Assembly (NCBI GenBank): GCA_024666565.1
Contig: CP088295.1
Span: forward strand, 2,108,001 to 2,172,000
Length of the DNA: 64,000 nucleotides
From: Svornostia abyssi
Lineage (GTDB): Bacteria; Actinomycetota; Thermoleophilia; Solirubrobacterales; Solirubrobacteraceae
Reading direction: 5' to 3'
Positions 38,541 through 47,487 of this stretch are shown here, piece by piece; the stretch's first letter is position 1, and each line of letters starts with the position of its first letter. The position numbers were made by a program, and so were the translations under genes. A model generated the notes under the pieces. That model saw only the letters and a program-made list of their open reading frames with translations. It made no database searches and had not been told where the DNA came from.

Positions 38541-39938
38541 GTGAGCACCATCAGGCAAGGACGACTGCGGCGCGCCGCAGCCGTGACCGGCACGGCCGCA
38601 GAGGTCGCCGCCCGCAATGTCACGGCACGCGCCGTGGCCAAGACGAGCTCCAGCGACGCGCGCCGCAGCGCCGCAACCCGCCAGCAGCTGAAGTCCGCCG
38701 AAGCCCTCGTCAAGGTGCTCGGCGGCATGCGCGGCGCGGCGATGAAGGTCGGCCAGACGCTGTCGGCCGTCGACCTCGGCCTCGTCCCCGAGGAGATCCG
38801 CCCGGAGTTCCAGGAGATCCTCGCCCAGCTCCAGCAGGACGGCAAGTCGATGCCGTTCAAGCAGATCCGCAAGGTCATCGAAGAGGACCTCGGCGACAAG
38901 GTCGACGCGCTGTTCGCGGAGGTCGACGAGACGCCGCTCGCCGCGGCCTCCATCGGCCAGGTCCACCGCGCCCGCACGCTCGACGGCCGCGACGTCGTCA
39001 TCAAGGTCCAGTACCCCGGCATCGCCGAGGCGATCCACGCCGACATGCAGAACCTCAAGCTCGGCCTGAAGCTGCTGAGCGCGATCGCCCCCGGCATCGA
39101 CACCGGCGCGATCGCCGACGAGGTCCGCGAGCGGATCGCCGAGGAGCTCGACTACGAGCTGGAGGCGCAGAACCAGCGCGCAATGGCGCGCGTGTACCGC
39201 GACCACCCGTTCATCCTCGTGCCGGACGTCGTGACGTCGCTGTGCAGCGAGCGTGTGATCGTCAGCGACTTCGTCGCCGGGCGGCGCTTCGCCGCGCTGC
39301 GCGACGAGCCGCAGGAGGTGCGCGACCGCGCCGGCGAGATCCTCGTGCGCTTCTACCTCAACGGCCCGTTCCGCCACCGGCTGCTCAACGGCGACCCGCA
39401 CCCCGGCAACGTGCTGTGGGCCGACGACGGGCGCCTGGCGTTCCTGGACTTCGGGTTCTTCAAGCGCATCGGCGACCGTGAGCTCGGCGAGCTGCTCGCC
39501 TCCAACCGCGCGGTGCACACGCAGGACGCCGACGCGCTGTTCGCGGTCATGGCGTCCGCGGGTGTCGTGGCCCCCGACCCGGCGCTGGCGCAGCCGTTTC
39601 TCGAGCACTACGACGCGATTCTCGGCTGGCTCATGGTCGACGAGCCCCTGACGATCGACACCTCGCGCACCGCGGACATGATGCGCCGCTACACGGAGCT
39701 GCGGCGCGCGGACGGGTTCGGCTCGCTCGAACTGCCCGCCGAGCACATCGTGATGATGCGGGCGGTCATGCTGCTCATCGGCCTGCTCGGGCAGCTCGGC
39801 GCGACCAACGTCTGGCTCGACACCGCGCGCGAGTGGCTGCTCGGTGAGGAGCCCGCCACCGAGCTCGGCCGCCAGGAGTGCGCGTTCTTCGCCGACCTGC
39901 CCTACACCGAAGGCACGCCCGTCGCGCAACCGGCGTAG
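38541..39938 (+). CDS. ABC1/AarF/UbiB-family atypical kinase
   Basis: A 465-residue member of the ABC1 (ADCK/UbiB) family. The Lys-containing strand is [10 protein letters not shown], the family-specific KxGQ motif is MKVGQTLSA, an AAASIGQVH loop replaces the glycine-rich loop, and the catalytic region is [12 protein letters not shown] and [12 protein letters not shown]. Family members are ATPases/kinases linked to isoprenoid lipid or quinone metabolism. The GTG start at 38541 is used. Divergent TetR control suggests induction by a hydrophobic ligand, which is inference. Confidence 0.92.
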   Translation: MSTIRQGRLRRAAAVTGTAAEVAARNVTARAVAKTSSSDARRSAATRQQLKSAEALVKVLGGMRGAAMKVGQTLSAVDLGLVPEEIRPEFQEILAQLQQDGKSMPFKQIRKVIEEDLGDKVDALFAEVDETPLAAASIGQVHRARTLDGRDVVIKVQYPGIAEAIHADMQNLKLGLKLLSAIAPGIDTGAIADEVRERIAEELDYELEAQNQRAMARVYRDHPFILVPDVVTSLCSERVIVSDFVAGRRFAALRDEPQEVRDRAGEILVRFYLNGPFRHRLLNGDPHPGNVLWADDGRLAFLDFGFFKRIGDRELGELLASNRAVHTQDADALFAVMASAGVVAPDPALAQPFLEHYDAILGWLMVDEPLTIDTSRTADMMRRYTELRRADGFGSLELPAEHIVMMRAVMLLIGLLGQLGATNVWLDTAREWLLGEEPATELGRQECAFFADLPYTEGTPVAQPA

Positions 39939-39951
39939 GGTCGGGGGCCGG

Positions 39952-40875
39952 ATGCCCCGTCCGGCCCACCACGTCGCCAGCCTCGCCCGGTTCGCGGCGC
40001 ATCGTGAGCGCCGCGAGCGCGAGGACGCGTCGGTCATGTCGGAGCTCACCGGCGTGCCGCTCGGGCTCCCGGCGGGGCTCGACGTCGCCTGGCTCGGCGT
40101 GGCGGGCTATCGGCTGACGTACGAGGGGCAGTCGATCTATCTCGACCCGTACGTGTCGCGAGTGTCGCTGCGCGACTCGCTGCGTGGGCGCCCGGCGCTG
40201 CCTGACCCCGCATTGATCGAGCGCCACATCCGGCCACCCGGCGACGTCCTGGGCGTGCTCGTCGGGCACACGCACTTCGACCACGCCATCGACGTCCCCG
40301 CGATCGCGCGCCGGTTCGACTGCCCGGCCTACGGCTCGGACTCCCTGCAGCGGCTCATGGCGCTGCACGGCGAGGCCGAGCGGGCGGTGCACGTCGAACC
40401 GCACCGCGCGTACGAGCTTGGCCCGTTCACGGTCACGTTCGTCCCCAGCGTGCACTCCAAGCTGCTGCTGGGCTACAAGGTGCCCTACGACGGCGAGCTG
40501 ACGTGCGAGCACCTCGACGGCCTGAAGACCGGCGCCTACCGCTGCGGCCAGGTGTACGGCATCCACATCGAGGTGGCGGGCGCGACGCTGTACCACCAGG
40601 GCAGCGCCAACCTGCTCGACGACGAGATCCGCCACCGCGGCGTCGACGTCTTCCTCGCCGGGATCGCCGGGCGCAGCTTCACGCCGGACTACTGGCGGCG
40701 GATCATCGGCGCGCTCGAGCCGCGCACGATCGTGGCCAGCCACTTCGACGACTTCTTCCGCCCGGTCGACGCGCCGCTGGGGTTCTCGCTGAACGTCAAC
40801 CTCGCGTCGTTCCCGGAGGAGATCGAGGCGGTCACGCGGGATGTCACCGTGGCGGCGATGACGCCGTCGACCTAG
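39952..40875 (+). CDS. MBL-fold metal-dependent hydrolase (UlaG/NAPE-PLD-like)
   Basis: A 307-residue metallo-beta-lactamase-fold protein. DVAWLGVAGYRLTYEGQSIYLDPYV is the typical start, VGHTHFDHAIDVP is the HxHxDH metal motif, a metal-binding His follows in VPSVHSK and the last His is in VASHFDDFF. The GQVYGIHIEVAGATLYHQG block matches the UlaG/L-ascorbate-6-P lactonase-like group. The substrate may be a lipid or lactone but is unknown. ATG 39952 begins 14 bases after the kinase stop, so the two form an operon, and the same TetR probably controls both. Confidence 0.85.
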   Translation: MPRPAHHVASLARFAAHRERREREDASVMSELTGVPLGLPAGLDVAWLGVAGYRLTYEGQSIYLDPYVSRVSLRDSLRGRPALPDPALIERHIRPPGDVLGVLVGHTHFDHAIDVPAIARRFDCPAYGSDSLQRLMALHGEAERAVHVEPHRAYELGPFTVTFVPSVHSKLLLGYKVPYDGELTCEHLDGLKTGAYRCGQVYGIHIEVAGATLYHQGSANLLDDEIRHRGVDVFLAGIAGRSFTPDYWRRIIGALEPRTIVASHFDDFFRPVDAPLGFSLNVNLASFPEEIEAVTRDVTVAAMTPST

Positions 40876-42446
40876 GCCGCGTCGGCCGCGTGGTACTCGG
40901 CGAGCAGACGCTGCTCGTCGTCCTGCCTGGGGAACAGGAAGAACACGAGCGCCGCGCCGACGAGCGTCGCGATCACGCCCGCGAGGAACGCCCACTGGTC
41001 GCCGTCGACGAAGGACTTCTGCGCCGCCGCGATGATCGCGTCCTGGTACTGCGGGTACTCCTTCGCCGTCTCGGCCGCGCTGGAGAACGACTTCGTCAGC
41101 TCGGCCTGGACCTCGTCGGTGATCTTCGCCTGCGTCGACGACGGCGCCGCCGCGATCGCCGCGTTCACCGCCGCGGCGTACCCGGCGGTGAGCAGCGCGC
41201 CGAAGATCGACTGCATGATCGCGCCGCCGAGGTCGCGCTGGAGGTCGGCGGTGCCCGACGCCATGCCGGCGCGCGTGACCGGGACCGATCCGGTGAGCGA
41301 CCGCGACGCGGGGGTGCCCGCCAGGCCGACGCCCATCCCGACGAAGATGTAGCCCAGCGCGACGTGCCAGTACTGCGCGTCAGCGTCCCAGAGGAACAGC
41401 ATCGTCAGGAAGCCCAGCAGGCAGAAGACGTAGCCGGCCAGCAGGGTGAACCGCGAGCCGTGGCTGTCGATGAGCTTCGCCGATCGCGGCGCGACGATGA
41501 CCATCGCGACCGCCGCGGGCAGCAGCGCCGCGCCGGCTTCGAGCGTGTCGTACCCCAGCACGTTCTGCAGGAACTGCTGGCCGATGAACATCGCCCCCAT
41601 GAGCGAGCCGAAGACGATGACGCCTGCGAGTGCCGCGACCCAGAAGATCCGCCGCGCGGCCACGTGGAGGTCATAGAGCGGGACGGCGACCCGGAGTTGA
41701 CGCACGACGAACGCGCCGCCGGTCACCAGGGCGAAGACGAGGAGTCCGAGCGCTGCGGTGGCGGCCGTGGGGACCGCGATGAAGTTGATGCCGAGCACGA
41801 GCGCGGCGACCATGAGGACGGAGAGGATGCCGCCGAGGTGGTCGACGGGGTCGGTCGTCTCGTGCACGTGGGCGGGAACGAGGCGCAGCGCCAAGAGCAG
41901 GGCGAGCGCGGCGAGCGGCACGGTGAGGAAGAACACCGAGCCCCACGCGAAGTGCTCGAGGAGGAACCCGGAGAGGACCGAGCCGAGTGCGGTGGCGGCG
42001 CCGCCGACCGCCGACCAGAGCGCGATCGCCTTCGTGCGCCCAGAGCCCGACCACAGCGCGGTGATGAGCGCCAGCGTCGTGGGGTACGCCATGCCGGCCG
42101 CGACGCCGCCGAGCAGGCGCGCGGCGAACAGCACCTCGATGGACGGGGCCAAGGCGGCGAGCAGGCCGGCGGGGATCGACAGCGCCATGCCGGCGCACAG
42201 CAGGAGCTTGCGCCCGTAGCGGTCGCCGACCGCGCCGAGGTAGAGCACCGACCCCGCGAGCCCGAGCGAGAAGCCGACGGCCACGAGATTGAGCTCGGTC
42301 TGGCCCGCGTCGAACGCGGTCCCGATCTCCGGCAGCGCGACGTTCGCGACCGCGAGGTTCAGGTTCGCGACGCTCGCGACCGCGATGAGCGTCGCGAGGA
42401 CGAGGCCGGCGCGGGCGGGCGCATCGGCTGGCGCGTTCGTGCTCAC
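40872..42446 (-). CDS. MFS drug exporter, DHA2 (14-TM) family
   Basis: A 524-residue membrane protein with about 14 hydrophobic helices. The family motifs are NVALPEIGTAF at the end of helix 1, GDRYGRKLLL (motif A) between helices 2 and 3 and LLGGVAAGMAYPTTLALI in helices 4-5. These match the DHA2/EmrB-QacA proton-driven multidrug exporters. The long loop before the last helix (residues about 440-490) is rich in charged residues. GTG 42446 is chosen because the upstream extension lacks membrane-protein character. It overlaps the MBL-fold gene by CTAG at its end. Confidence 0.9.
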   Translation of the reverse strand: MSTNAPADAPARAGLVLATLIAVASVANLNLAVANVALPEIGTAFDAGQTELNLVAVGFSLGLAGSVLYLGAVGDRYGRKLLLCAGMALSIPAGLLAALAPSIEVLFAARLLGGVAAGMAYPTTLALITALWSGSGRTKAIALWSAVGGAATALGSVLSGFLLEHFAWGSVFFLTVPLAALALLLALRLVPAHVHETTDPVDHLGGILSVLMVAALVLGINFIAVPTAATAALGLLVFALVTGGAFVVRQLRVAVPLYDLHVAARRIFWVAALAGVIVFGSLMGAMFIGQQFLQNVLGYDTLEAGAALLPAAVAMVIVAPRSAKLIDSHGSRFTLLAGYVFCLLGFLTMLFLWDADAQYWHVALGYIFVGMGVGLAGTPASRSLTGSVPVTRAGMASGTADLQRDLGGAIMQSIFGALLTAGYAAAVNAAIAAAPSSTQAKITDEVQAELTKSFSSAAETAKEYPQYQDAIIAAAQKSFVDGDQWAFLAGVIATLVGAALVFFLFPRQDDEQRLLAEYHAADAA

Positions 42447-42528
42447 GAGCGGCGATGCTCGCAGGTCCGTCAGAGGTCGTTGATCGAACCAGCGGGGTCC
42501 GGCGGGTGCCGTGGGTAGGGTCACGACC

Positions 42529-42948
42529 ATGAGCACGTCGCCCCCGCCCCCGCCCGGTGACCCGAACGACCCGACCCGGCAGATGTACCAGCCGCCGGAT
42601 CAGCCGCCGCCGGGCGGTCCGCCTCCCGGCGCGCCGCCGTCGGATGACGGCGGCAAGGGCTGGATCATCGCGCTGGGCGTCGGGCTCGTCATCGCCATCG
42701 GCCTGCTGGCGTTCGTGCTGCTGAGCAGCGACGACGACGAGGACACGCCGGCATCCACCACGCCGACCTCCATCACCGTGGTGCAGCCGACGGTGACCGA
42801 CGAGATCCGTACCCAGGTCGAGACCACCGTGCAGACGGTGACGACGCCCGCCGAGACGGTCGTCGCCCCGCCGCAGACCGTCACCGTGGTGCCGCAGCGG
42901 ACCACGACGGTGAGCCCCGGCGAGCAGGGCGGCGCGACCGTCCCGTAG
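42529..42948 (+). CDS. Single-pass membrane protein with Pro-rich N terminus
   Basis: A 139-residue protein: Pro/Gly-rich cytoplasmic segment (PPPPPGDPNDPTRQMYQPPD), one transmembrane helix at about residues 45-66 (WIIALGVGLVIAIGLLAFVLL), an acidic patch and a Thr/Val/Gln-rich outer segment (TVVQPTVTDEIRTQVETTVQ). The composition resembles actinobacterial cell-envelope proteins of unknown function. No enzymatic domain is present. ATG 42529 is used. It ends 4 bases before the end of the convergent P450 gene. Confidence 0.65.
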   Translation: MSTSPPPPPGDPNDPTRQMYQPPDQPPPGGPPPGAPPSDDGGKGWIIALGVGLVIAIGLLAFVLLSSDDDEDTPASTTPTSITVVQPTVTDEIRTQVETTVQTVTTPAETVVAPPQTVTVVPQRTTTVSPGEQGGATVP

Positions 42949-42952
42949 GACG

Positions 42953-44212
42953 TCAGCCCACGAGGGCGACGCGGAGCTCCGCGGGGTAGGGACCGTCCCA
43001 CCGCAGCCGGCCGGCGCGGTGGACGGTCGGTCCCTCCGGCAGCGCCATGAGCATCGCCGGGATCTGCCGGCGGTTGAGCTGCTCGCCGAAGCACGTGTGC
43101 AGACCGTGCCCGAAGTGCAGGTACGCCTCGTCCGGACGGTCGAGGCGGAACTCCTCGGGCGCGTCGACGACGTCCTCGTCGAACATCGCGGCCTGCGTCG
43201 CGCAGAACACGATGGCGCCCTTGCGGATCGTCGTCTCGCGGTCGGTGCCCGCGGCGACGACCCGGTCGTGCGCGCACGTGCGCAGCAGCGCGACGGTCTG
43301 CGGCCGGAACCGCAGCGCCTCGAACGCGTAGGCGCTCACGGTGGCCATGTCCCCGGCGCGGGCGGCGGCCTGCGCGCCGTTGAGTTCGGCGGGACGCTCG
43401 AGCAGCTCCTCGACGATGTTCGCCATTGCCTTGCCGACGGTCGGGATCCACCCCGAGATCAGGCCGATGAGGTTGTGGCGGATCGCGATGTCGTGCAGCC
43501 CGCCGTTGATCCGCTGGGCGCGCAACAGCCGTGTGAGGACGTCGTCGGGGACGTCCTCACCCGCGTCGCGCTGGCCCTGGCGCGAGGCGATGAGCGCGTC
43601 GAGGTACGGCCGCCACTCGGCGGCGTCGGCGGCGGCGCGCTCGCGGATCGTCTCGAGGTTCCCGACGTTCAGGAAGATCTCCTCGAACAGCGACCGGGCC
43701 CAGCGCAGCTGCGTCGTCGTGTTGGGGCCGGGTGTGCCGAAGTACCCGGCGATGATCTCGTCGACGACGGAGTCGCACAGGTCGCGGATGACGTCGAGCT
43801 GCGGCCCGCAGTCTGCGACCCAGGCGCGGGCGGCGCTCAGGACGTCGGCCTCGATGCCGGGAAGGTCCTCCGCGCGGATCGCCGCGCGCAACGCGGCGTG
43901 GTCGTGCGCGTACAGCGGAGTGCCGTCGAGGCCCAGGATGAACGGGCCGGTGAGCGCCTCCATCTTCGGGGCGTAGAGCGCGACGGTGAACGCCTCGTGG
44001 TCGCCGAGCACCTCGCGCACGTCGTCGGCGCGCGTCACGACCGCCACGGACCGGCCCGCGATGATCGGCCGGTGGCGGCGCAGCCCGCGGATCGCCTCGA
44101 GCGAGTACCGGTCCAGCGCGCGGCCCGCGAGGTCCGCCGCCTTCTCGGCGGCCTTGCCCGCGTCGTCCCGGACGTCGTCGACCAGCTCGGAGAGCTCGTC
44201 GACGAGCGTCAC
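42953..44212 (-). CDS. Atypical cytochrome P450 in a DyP-peroxidase operon
   Basis: A 419-residue P450-fold protein. The haem loop is FGHGLHTCFG with axial Cys374, and the ExxR pair is present in FEALRFRPQ. The I-helix region, however, reads GLISGWIPTVGKAMANIV, without the acidic residue plus Thr that activate O2 in monooxygenases. This is seen in P450s that use hydroperoxides (peroxygenases, CYP74-like isomerases), so a peroxide-driven reaction is plausible. It overlaps the DyP gene as GTGA and is the last gene of a four-gene operon. The substrate is unknown. Confidence 0.85.
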   Translation of the reverse strand: MTLVDELSELVDDVRDDAGKAAEKAADLAGRALDRYSLEAIRGLRRHRPIIAGRSVAVVTRADDVREVLGDHEAFTVALYAPKMEALTGPFILGLDGTPLYAHDHAALRAAIRAEDLPGIEADVLSAARAWVADCGPQLDVIRDLCDSVVDEIIAGYFGTPGPNTTTQLRWARSLFEEIFLNVGNLETIRERAAADAAEWRPYLDALIASRQGQRDAGEDVPDDVLTRLLRAQRINGGLHDIAIRHNLIGLISGWIPTVGKAMANIVEELLERPAELNGAQAAARAGDMATVSAYAFEALRFRPQTVALLRTCAHDRVVAAGTDRETTIRKGAIVFCATQAAMFDEDVVDAPEEFRLDRPDEAYLHFGHGLHTCFGEQLNRRQIPAMLMALPEGPTVHRAGRLRWDGPYPAELRVALVG

Positions 44213-45609
44213 CCCGTCACCCCGTCGGCGATCGCCGCCAGCGCGGTGATGCCCGGCACGAAGAGGTACTCCCCGGCACGCGTCGTCACGAACGGACCCT
44301 GCGGCGCGAGGTAACACGGCGGGTCGGGCGGGCGGCCCTGGATCACCATGCTGCCGCCGTTGGTCCCGCCGAGCAGGTAGTCGCGGTCGTGGCCCAGGCC
44401 GAAGATGTTGCCGTCGTTGAGCCACTGCACCTGGATGCCCTCGAACTGCCGGGAGATGCTCGCGTTGAAGCAGACGAAGACGAGCCCGCGGTCCGCGCCG
44501 TCGTCGGCGAGCGCGTCGGGTGGCAGTGGATCGCCGTAGGGCATCCCGCGCCGGATGATGCGGTGGCGGAAGCTCAGGCGGCCCTCGAACCCCAGGGCGT
44601 CGCGTGGGTTCGAGCGGCGGATGTGCGCGCCGAGCGGGCAGCGGTGCCCGTCGCCGTCCGCGCGTTCGTACAGGAAGTCGTTGGCGCCCTCGGCGCGGCC
44701 GTCGAACTCATCGGGTTGCGTGTCGGGGTGGGTGACGAGCGGCGCCCCGTCGTCCCAGCGGCCGACGATCTTGGCGCGCAGCAGGAGCTCGTCACGGTCG
44801 AGCCGCTGCGCCGCGTCGCGCACCGTGCGTCGGAACAGCGCGACGTCCTGGTGCAGCTTGCGCCACACCATGTACGTGCCGCTCTTGCCCAGCGGCGCCG
44901 CCGGCGCGTTCGGCAGCCGGCGTTTCGGGTCGACGCGCGTGTCCTCGTCGGGGTAGCCGAGGATGAACTCGCCGGGGGCGAGCGCGCGCCACGTCCCGTG
45001 CGGGAGCGGCACCCCGCCGCCGACGGCCTTGTCGTCGGTCACGCCCTCGACCGCGGGCTGGGCGAACCCGTCGGCGAAGCCGAAGTGCTCGCGGGACTGC
45101 GGCAGCAGCTGCGCGGGCTGTTCGGAGACGATTTGCAGGCCGTGCCGGACGACCTCGGTGCGCAGCTCGGCGAGCGCCGCGTCCAGCTCGGTCGGGCCGA
45201 GCGCATTGATGGTGACGAGCACGTGGGCCTCACCGGTCCCGAAGCCGCGCTCCCAGCGGGCGGGCGCGGCGTCCCCGGTGTCCCCGAGCAGGCCGGCGCG
45301 CTCGGCCATCCCCTGGAGGAACTCGTCGCTGAACGTGCGCAGCACCCGGTCTGGGACACCCAGTGCGCGCAGCCCCGCCGCCGTGAACGCGACGTTCATC
45401 GCGTGCGCCGGTTTGCCGGCGTCGGCCCACGGCGCGGCGGTGGTCACGCGGTCGACGAGGCCGTGCAGCCACTCCCGCCCGCGGCCCGGCTCGTCGATGC
45501 CGACGAACACGTAGGTCGTGCGCTCGTACGCGTTGCCGTACGCGCGCAGGATGTCGCCCTGCACGTCACCGAGATCGATGCGGACAGCCTCGGGCGCGGC
45601 GGTGGCCAT
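44209..45609 (-). CDS. DyP-type haem peroxidase
   Basis: A 466-residue DyP-type peroxidase without signal peptide. The catalytic motif GFADG holds the distal Asp180, and CPLGAHIRRSNPRD contains the proximal His ligand and a distal-side Arg. The two ferredoxin-like halves are complete. The length corresponds to the long C/D-type (P-type) DyPs of Actinobacteria. It reduces H2O2 or organic hydroperoxides while oxidising a second substrate. It is tightly coupled: TGATG with the gene before it and GTGA with the P450 after it. No encapsulin gene or cargo peptide is visible, so a function within this operon is more likely. Confidence 0.92.
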   Translation of the reverse strand: MATAAPEAVRIDLGDVQGDILRAYGNAYERTTYVFVGIDEPGRGREWLHGLVDRVTTAAPWADAGKPAHAMNVAFTAAGLRALGVPDRVLRTFSDEFLQGMAERAGLLGDTGDAAPARWERGFGTGEAHVLVTINALGPTELDAALAELRTEVVRHGLQIVSEQPAQLLPQSREHFGFADGFAQPAVEGVTDDKAVGGGVPLPHGTWRALAPGEFILGYPDEDTRVDPKRRLPNAPAAPLGKSGTYMVWRKLHQDVALFRRTVRDAAQRLDRDELLLRAKIVGRWDDGAPLVTHPDTQPDEFDGRAEGANDFLYERADGDGHRCPLGAHIRRSNPRDALGFEGRLSFRHRIIRRGMPYGDPLPPDALADDGADRGLVFVCFNASISRQFEGIQVQWLNDGNIFGLGHDRDYLLGGTNGGSMVIQGRPPDPPCYLAPQGPFVTTRAGEYLFVPGITALAAIADGVTG

Positions 45610-46172
45610 CACCGGACCTCCGCGAGGAACCGCTGCTGCAACTCGGCCGGGCTCAGGTCGGGCGCGTCGACGGCGAGGCGGCGCAGCGCCGAGCGCTGGC
45701 CGAGCACCCGGCGGACGTCGGGCACCGTCGTCGTGGGGTAGGCGGAGTAGAAGAGGCCCGTCCGGATCTGGTTGTGCTGCAGGTAGGCCTTCAGCGCCGG
45801 GCCCTCCGCCGGGTCCGGCGCGTTGATGCAGTGCCGCCAGATCCGGCGGGTCTCGGGTGCCAGCTCGGTGCAGAGCGCGTCGAGATAGGAGTCCGGGTCG
45901 CCGTCGATGCAGCAGGTGAAGATGAGGTACTCGCATCCCAGGGAGTCGGGGTGCGGCTGCGCGGGGTCCGTCACGAAGTCCGGGCAGATGACCCACCGGC
46001 CGAAGTGCGTGCGCGGCAGCCGCGCGAGCGGGCCGGGTCCGTCGGCGCCGAGGTGCTCGAGCTCGTCGCGGAGCAGGTCCTCGTGGCCGGGCATGATCGG
46101 GCACAGGAAGGTCAGCGCGTAGGCCTGGCCGGCGCGGTTCGGGTCGCGGATCGACGCGAGATCTAGCAGCAT
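45609..46172 (-). CDS. Small DyP-associated protein, paralogue B
   Basis: A 187-residue soluble protein of unrecognised family. It opens with YALTFLCPIMPGHEDLLRDEL, continues with LPRTHFGRWVI, YLIFTCCIDGDPDSYLDAL and ends with LKAYLQHNQIRTGLFYSAYP. Repeated alternation of strands and helices suggests a dimeric alpha-beta-barrel (ferredoxin-like) fold, the same fold class as DyP. It is clearly related to the next gene (HFxRW, LKAY/FKAY and FYSAYP blocks). It starts at ATG 46172, overlapping the preceding gene by 10 bases and the DyP start as TGATG. A partner or substrate-delivery role in the peroxidase-P450 system is inference. Confidence 0.72.
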   Translation of the reverse strand: MLLDLASIRDPNRAGQAYALTFLCPIMPGHEDLLRDELEHLGADGPGPLARLPRTHFGRWVICPDFVTDPAQPHPDSLGCEYLIFTCCIDGDPDSYLDALCTELAPETRRIWRHCINAPDPAEGPALKAYLQHNQIRTGLFYSAYPTTTVPDVRRVLGQRSALRRLAVDAPDLSPAELQQRFLAEVR

Positions 46173-46774
46173 CGCTGGGCCTCGGACATGAGCTCCGCGA
46201 AGGCGGTGGCGAATTCCTCGGGGGTCATGCGGTCGGCGCGCTCGCGCAGCTCGGCGACCATCGGGTCGAGCTCGATTGCCTGCTTGATCTCGGTCGTCGT
46301 CGCCTCCGGATATGCGGAGTAGAAGTGGCTGGCCTCCATCTCGTTCGCCTTGATGTAGGCCTTGAACGGGCCGGTCGGCAGCGCCTTGGGGAAGCCGTAG
46401 GAGCTGCCCCAGAACGTCCACATCCCGGTGGTGAGGATGTGGGAGAACGCGTCGATGTACTCCTCCCAGCCGCCGTTGAAGTTGCTCTCGAAGTACAGGT
46501 GCGGATAGCGCAGCTTCGTTTCGGGCTGGGGCGCGCCGTTGTGCGGGATCTGCGTGATGAGGCTCCAGCGCGCGAAGTGGATGAACGACAGCCGCTGGAG
46601 GGTGGTGAGCGTCTTCGGCGCGACCTTCGGGGCGACGAACACGAACGGCAGGACCACGCGTCCCCACCACTTCACGGTGCTGAAGACGGTGATGGCGATG
46701 GCCTGCCCGTCGACGTTGCCGCCGCGCGTGCCGGTGGCCGTGGTGGGAGCCGAGGTGGGCGTCGCAACACTCAA
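46163..46774 (-). CDS. Small DyP-associated protein, paralogue A
   Basis: A 203-residue soluble protein, paralogous to the gene after it: LSFIHFARWSL, LRYPHLYFESNFNGGWEEY, GPFKAYIKANEM and SHFYSAYPEATTTEI. No known family or catalytic motif is recognised; the pattern again suggests a ferredoxin-like barrel. It starts at TTG 46774. A promoter with TTGACT and TAGCGT boxes (46784-46813) would place the transcript start about three bases before this TTG, so translation may be leaderless. It is the first gene of the operon. Confidence 0.7.
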   Translation of the reverse strand: MSVATPTSAPTTATGTRGGNVDGQAIAITVFSTVKWWGRVVLPFVFVAPKVAPKTLTTLQRLSFIHFARWSLITQIPHNGAPQPETKLRYPHLYFESNFNGGWEEYIDAFSHILTTGMWTFWGSSYGFPKALPTGPFKAYIKANEMEASHFYSAYPEATTTEIKQAIELDPMVAELRERADRMTPEEFATAFAELMSEAQRCC

Positions 46775-46783
46775 GGTGGTTCG

Positions 46784-46813
46784 ACGCTACGCCCCGATCC
46801 GAAAGCCAGTCAA
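46784..46813 (-). promoter_or_regulatory. Promoter of the DyP-P450 operon
   Basis: On the minus strand TTGACT (46808-46813) and TAGCGT (46784-46789) are separated by 18 bases, close to a sigma-70-type promoter. The predicted start near 46777 is almost at the TTG initiation codon (46774). It lies in the divergent gap to the rhomboid gene. Confidence 0.5.
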
Positions 46814-46860
46814 CCGCACCTCATGAAACCCCGGAAAGCGGGGCCTGCCAGACTCGAGGT

Positions 46861-47487
46861 ATGGCCGACCACGCACCAGCCGCCCGCGGACGATTCGATC
46901 TCGATCCCGACCGTCAGCGAGCGCTGATCTTCGTCGGCGTCATGGCGCTCATCATGTGGGTCGCGGAGATCATCGACACCGTGCTCGGCGGCGACCTCGA
47001 TGCGTACGGCATCGAGCCGCGCGACACCGACGGACTCGACGGTGTCGCCCTCTCGCCGTTCCTGCACGGCGGGTTCGATCACCTCATCGCGAACACGCTG
47101 CCGTTCCTCGTGCTCGGCGGGATGATCGCGCTGAGCGGGCTGCGGAAGATCGTGTCGGTGACGGTGATCGTCGCCGTCATCGGCGGCCTGGGCACGTGGC
47201 TCATCGCGCCGGCGAACACGATCCACATCGGGGCGAGCGGGATCGTGTTCGGCTACGCGTCGTACCTCATCGCGCGGGCGATCTACACCCGCAGCTTCCC
47301 GCACCTCGGCGCCGGGATCGTGGTGGTCGCGATCTGGGGCGTCACCCTGCTCAGCGGGCTCGTTCCGCAAGAGGGCATCTCGTGGCAGGGCCACCTGTTC
47401 GGCGCCGTGGGCGGGGTCGTCGCGGCCTGGTGGCTCGACGGCCGCACAGCGGGCCGCCGCCGGGCCGCCGCGGATGCCGTGGCCTAG
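46861..47487 (+). CDS. Rhomboid-family intramembrane serine protease
   Basis: A 208-residue protein with six hydrophobic helices and little else, the minimal rhomboid core. The catalytic Ser126 is in HIGASGIVFGY and the catalytic His178 in SWQGHLFGAVGG. LSPFLHGGFDHLIANTLPF supplies the conserved HxxxHxxxN helix of the oxyanion region. It cleaves transmembrane substrates within the membrane. It starts at ATG 46861 and is divergent from the DyP operon. Its substrate is unknown. Confidence 0.92.
   Translation: MADHAPAARGRFDLDPDRQRALIFVGVMALIMWVAEIIDTVLGGDLDAYGIEPRDTDGLDGVALSPFLHGGFDHLIANTLPFLVLGGMIALSGLRKIVSVTVIVAVIGGLGTWLIAPANTIHIGASGIVFGYASYLIARAIYTRSFPHLGAGIVVVAIWGVTLLSGLVPQEGISWQGHLFGAVGGVVAAWWLDGRTAGRRRAAADAVA

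Noticed and set aside
40503..42518. Long plus-strand open frame opposite the MFS exporter
   Set aside because: It is extremely rich in Arg, Asp and Glu with no domain, while the opposite strand encodes a complete 14-helix transporter. This is the usual antisense shadow in high-GC DNA.
44209..45609. Encapsulin-cargo DyP system
   Set aside because: No encapsulin shell gene is present, and the DyP C terminus does not show a typical cargo-loading tail; the P450 and the small proteins are the consistent partners.
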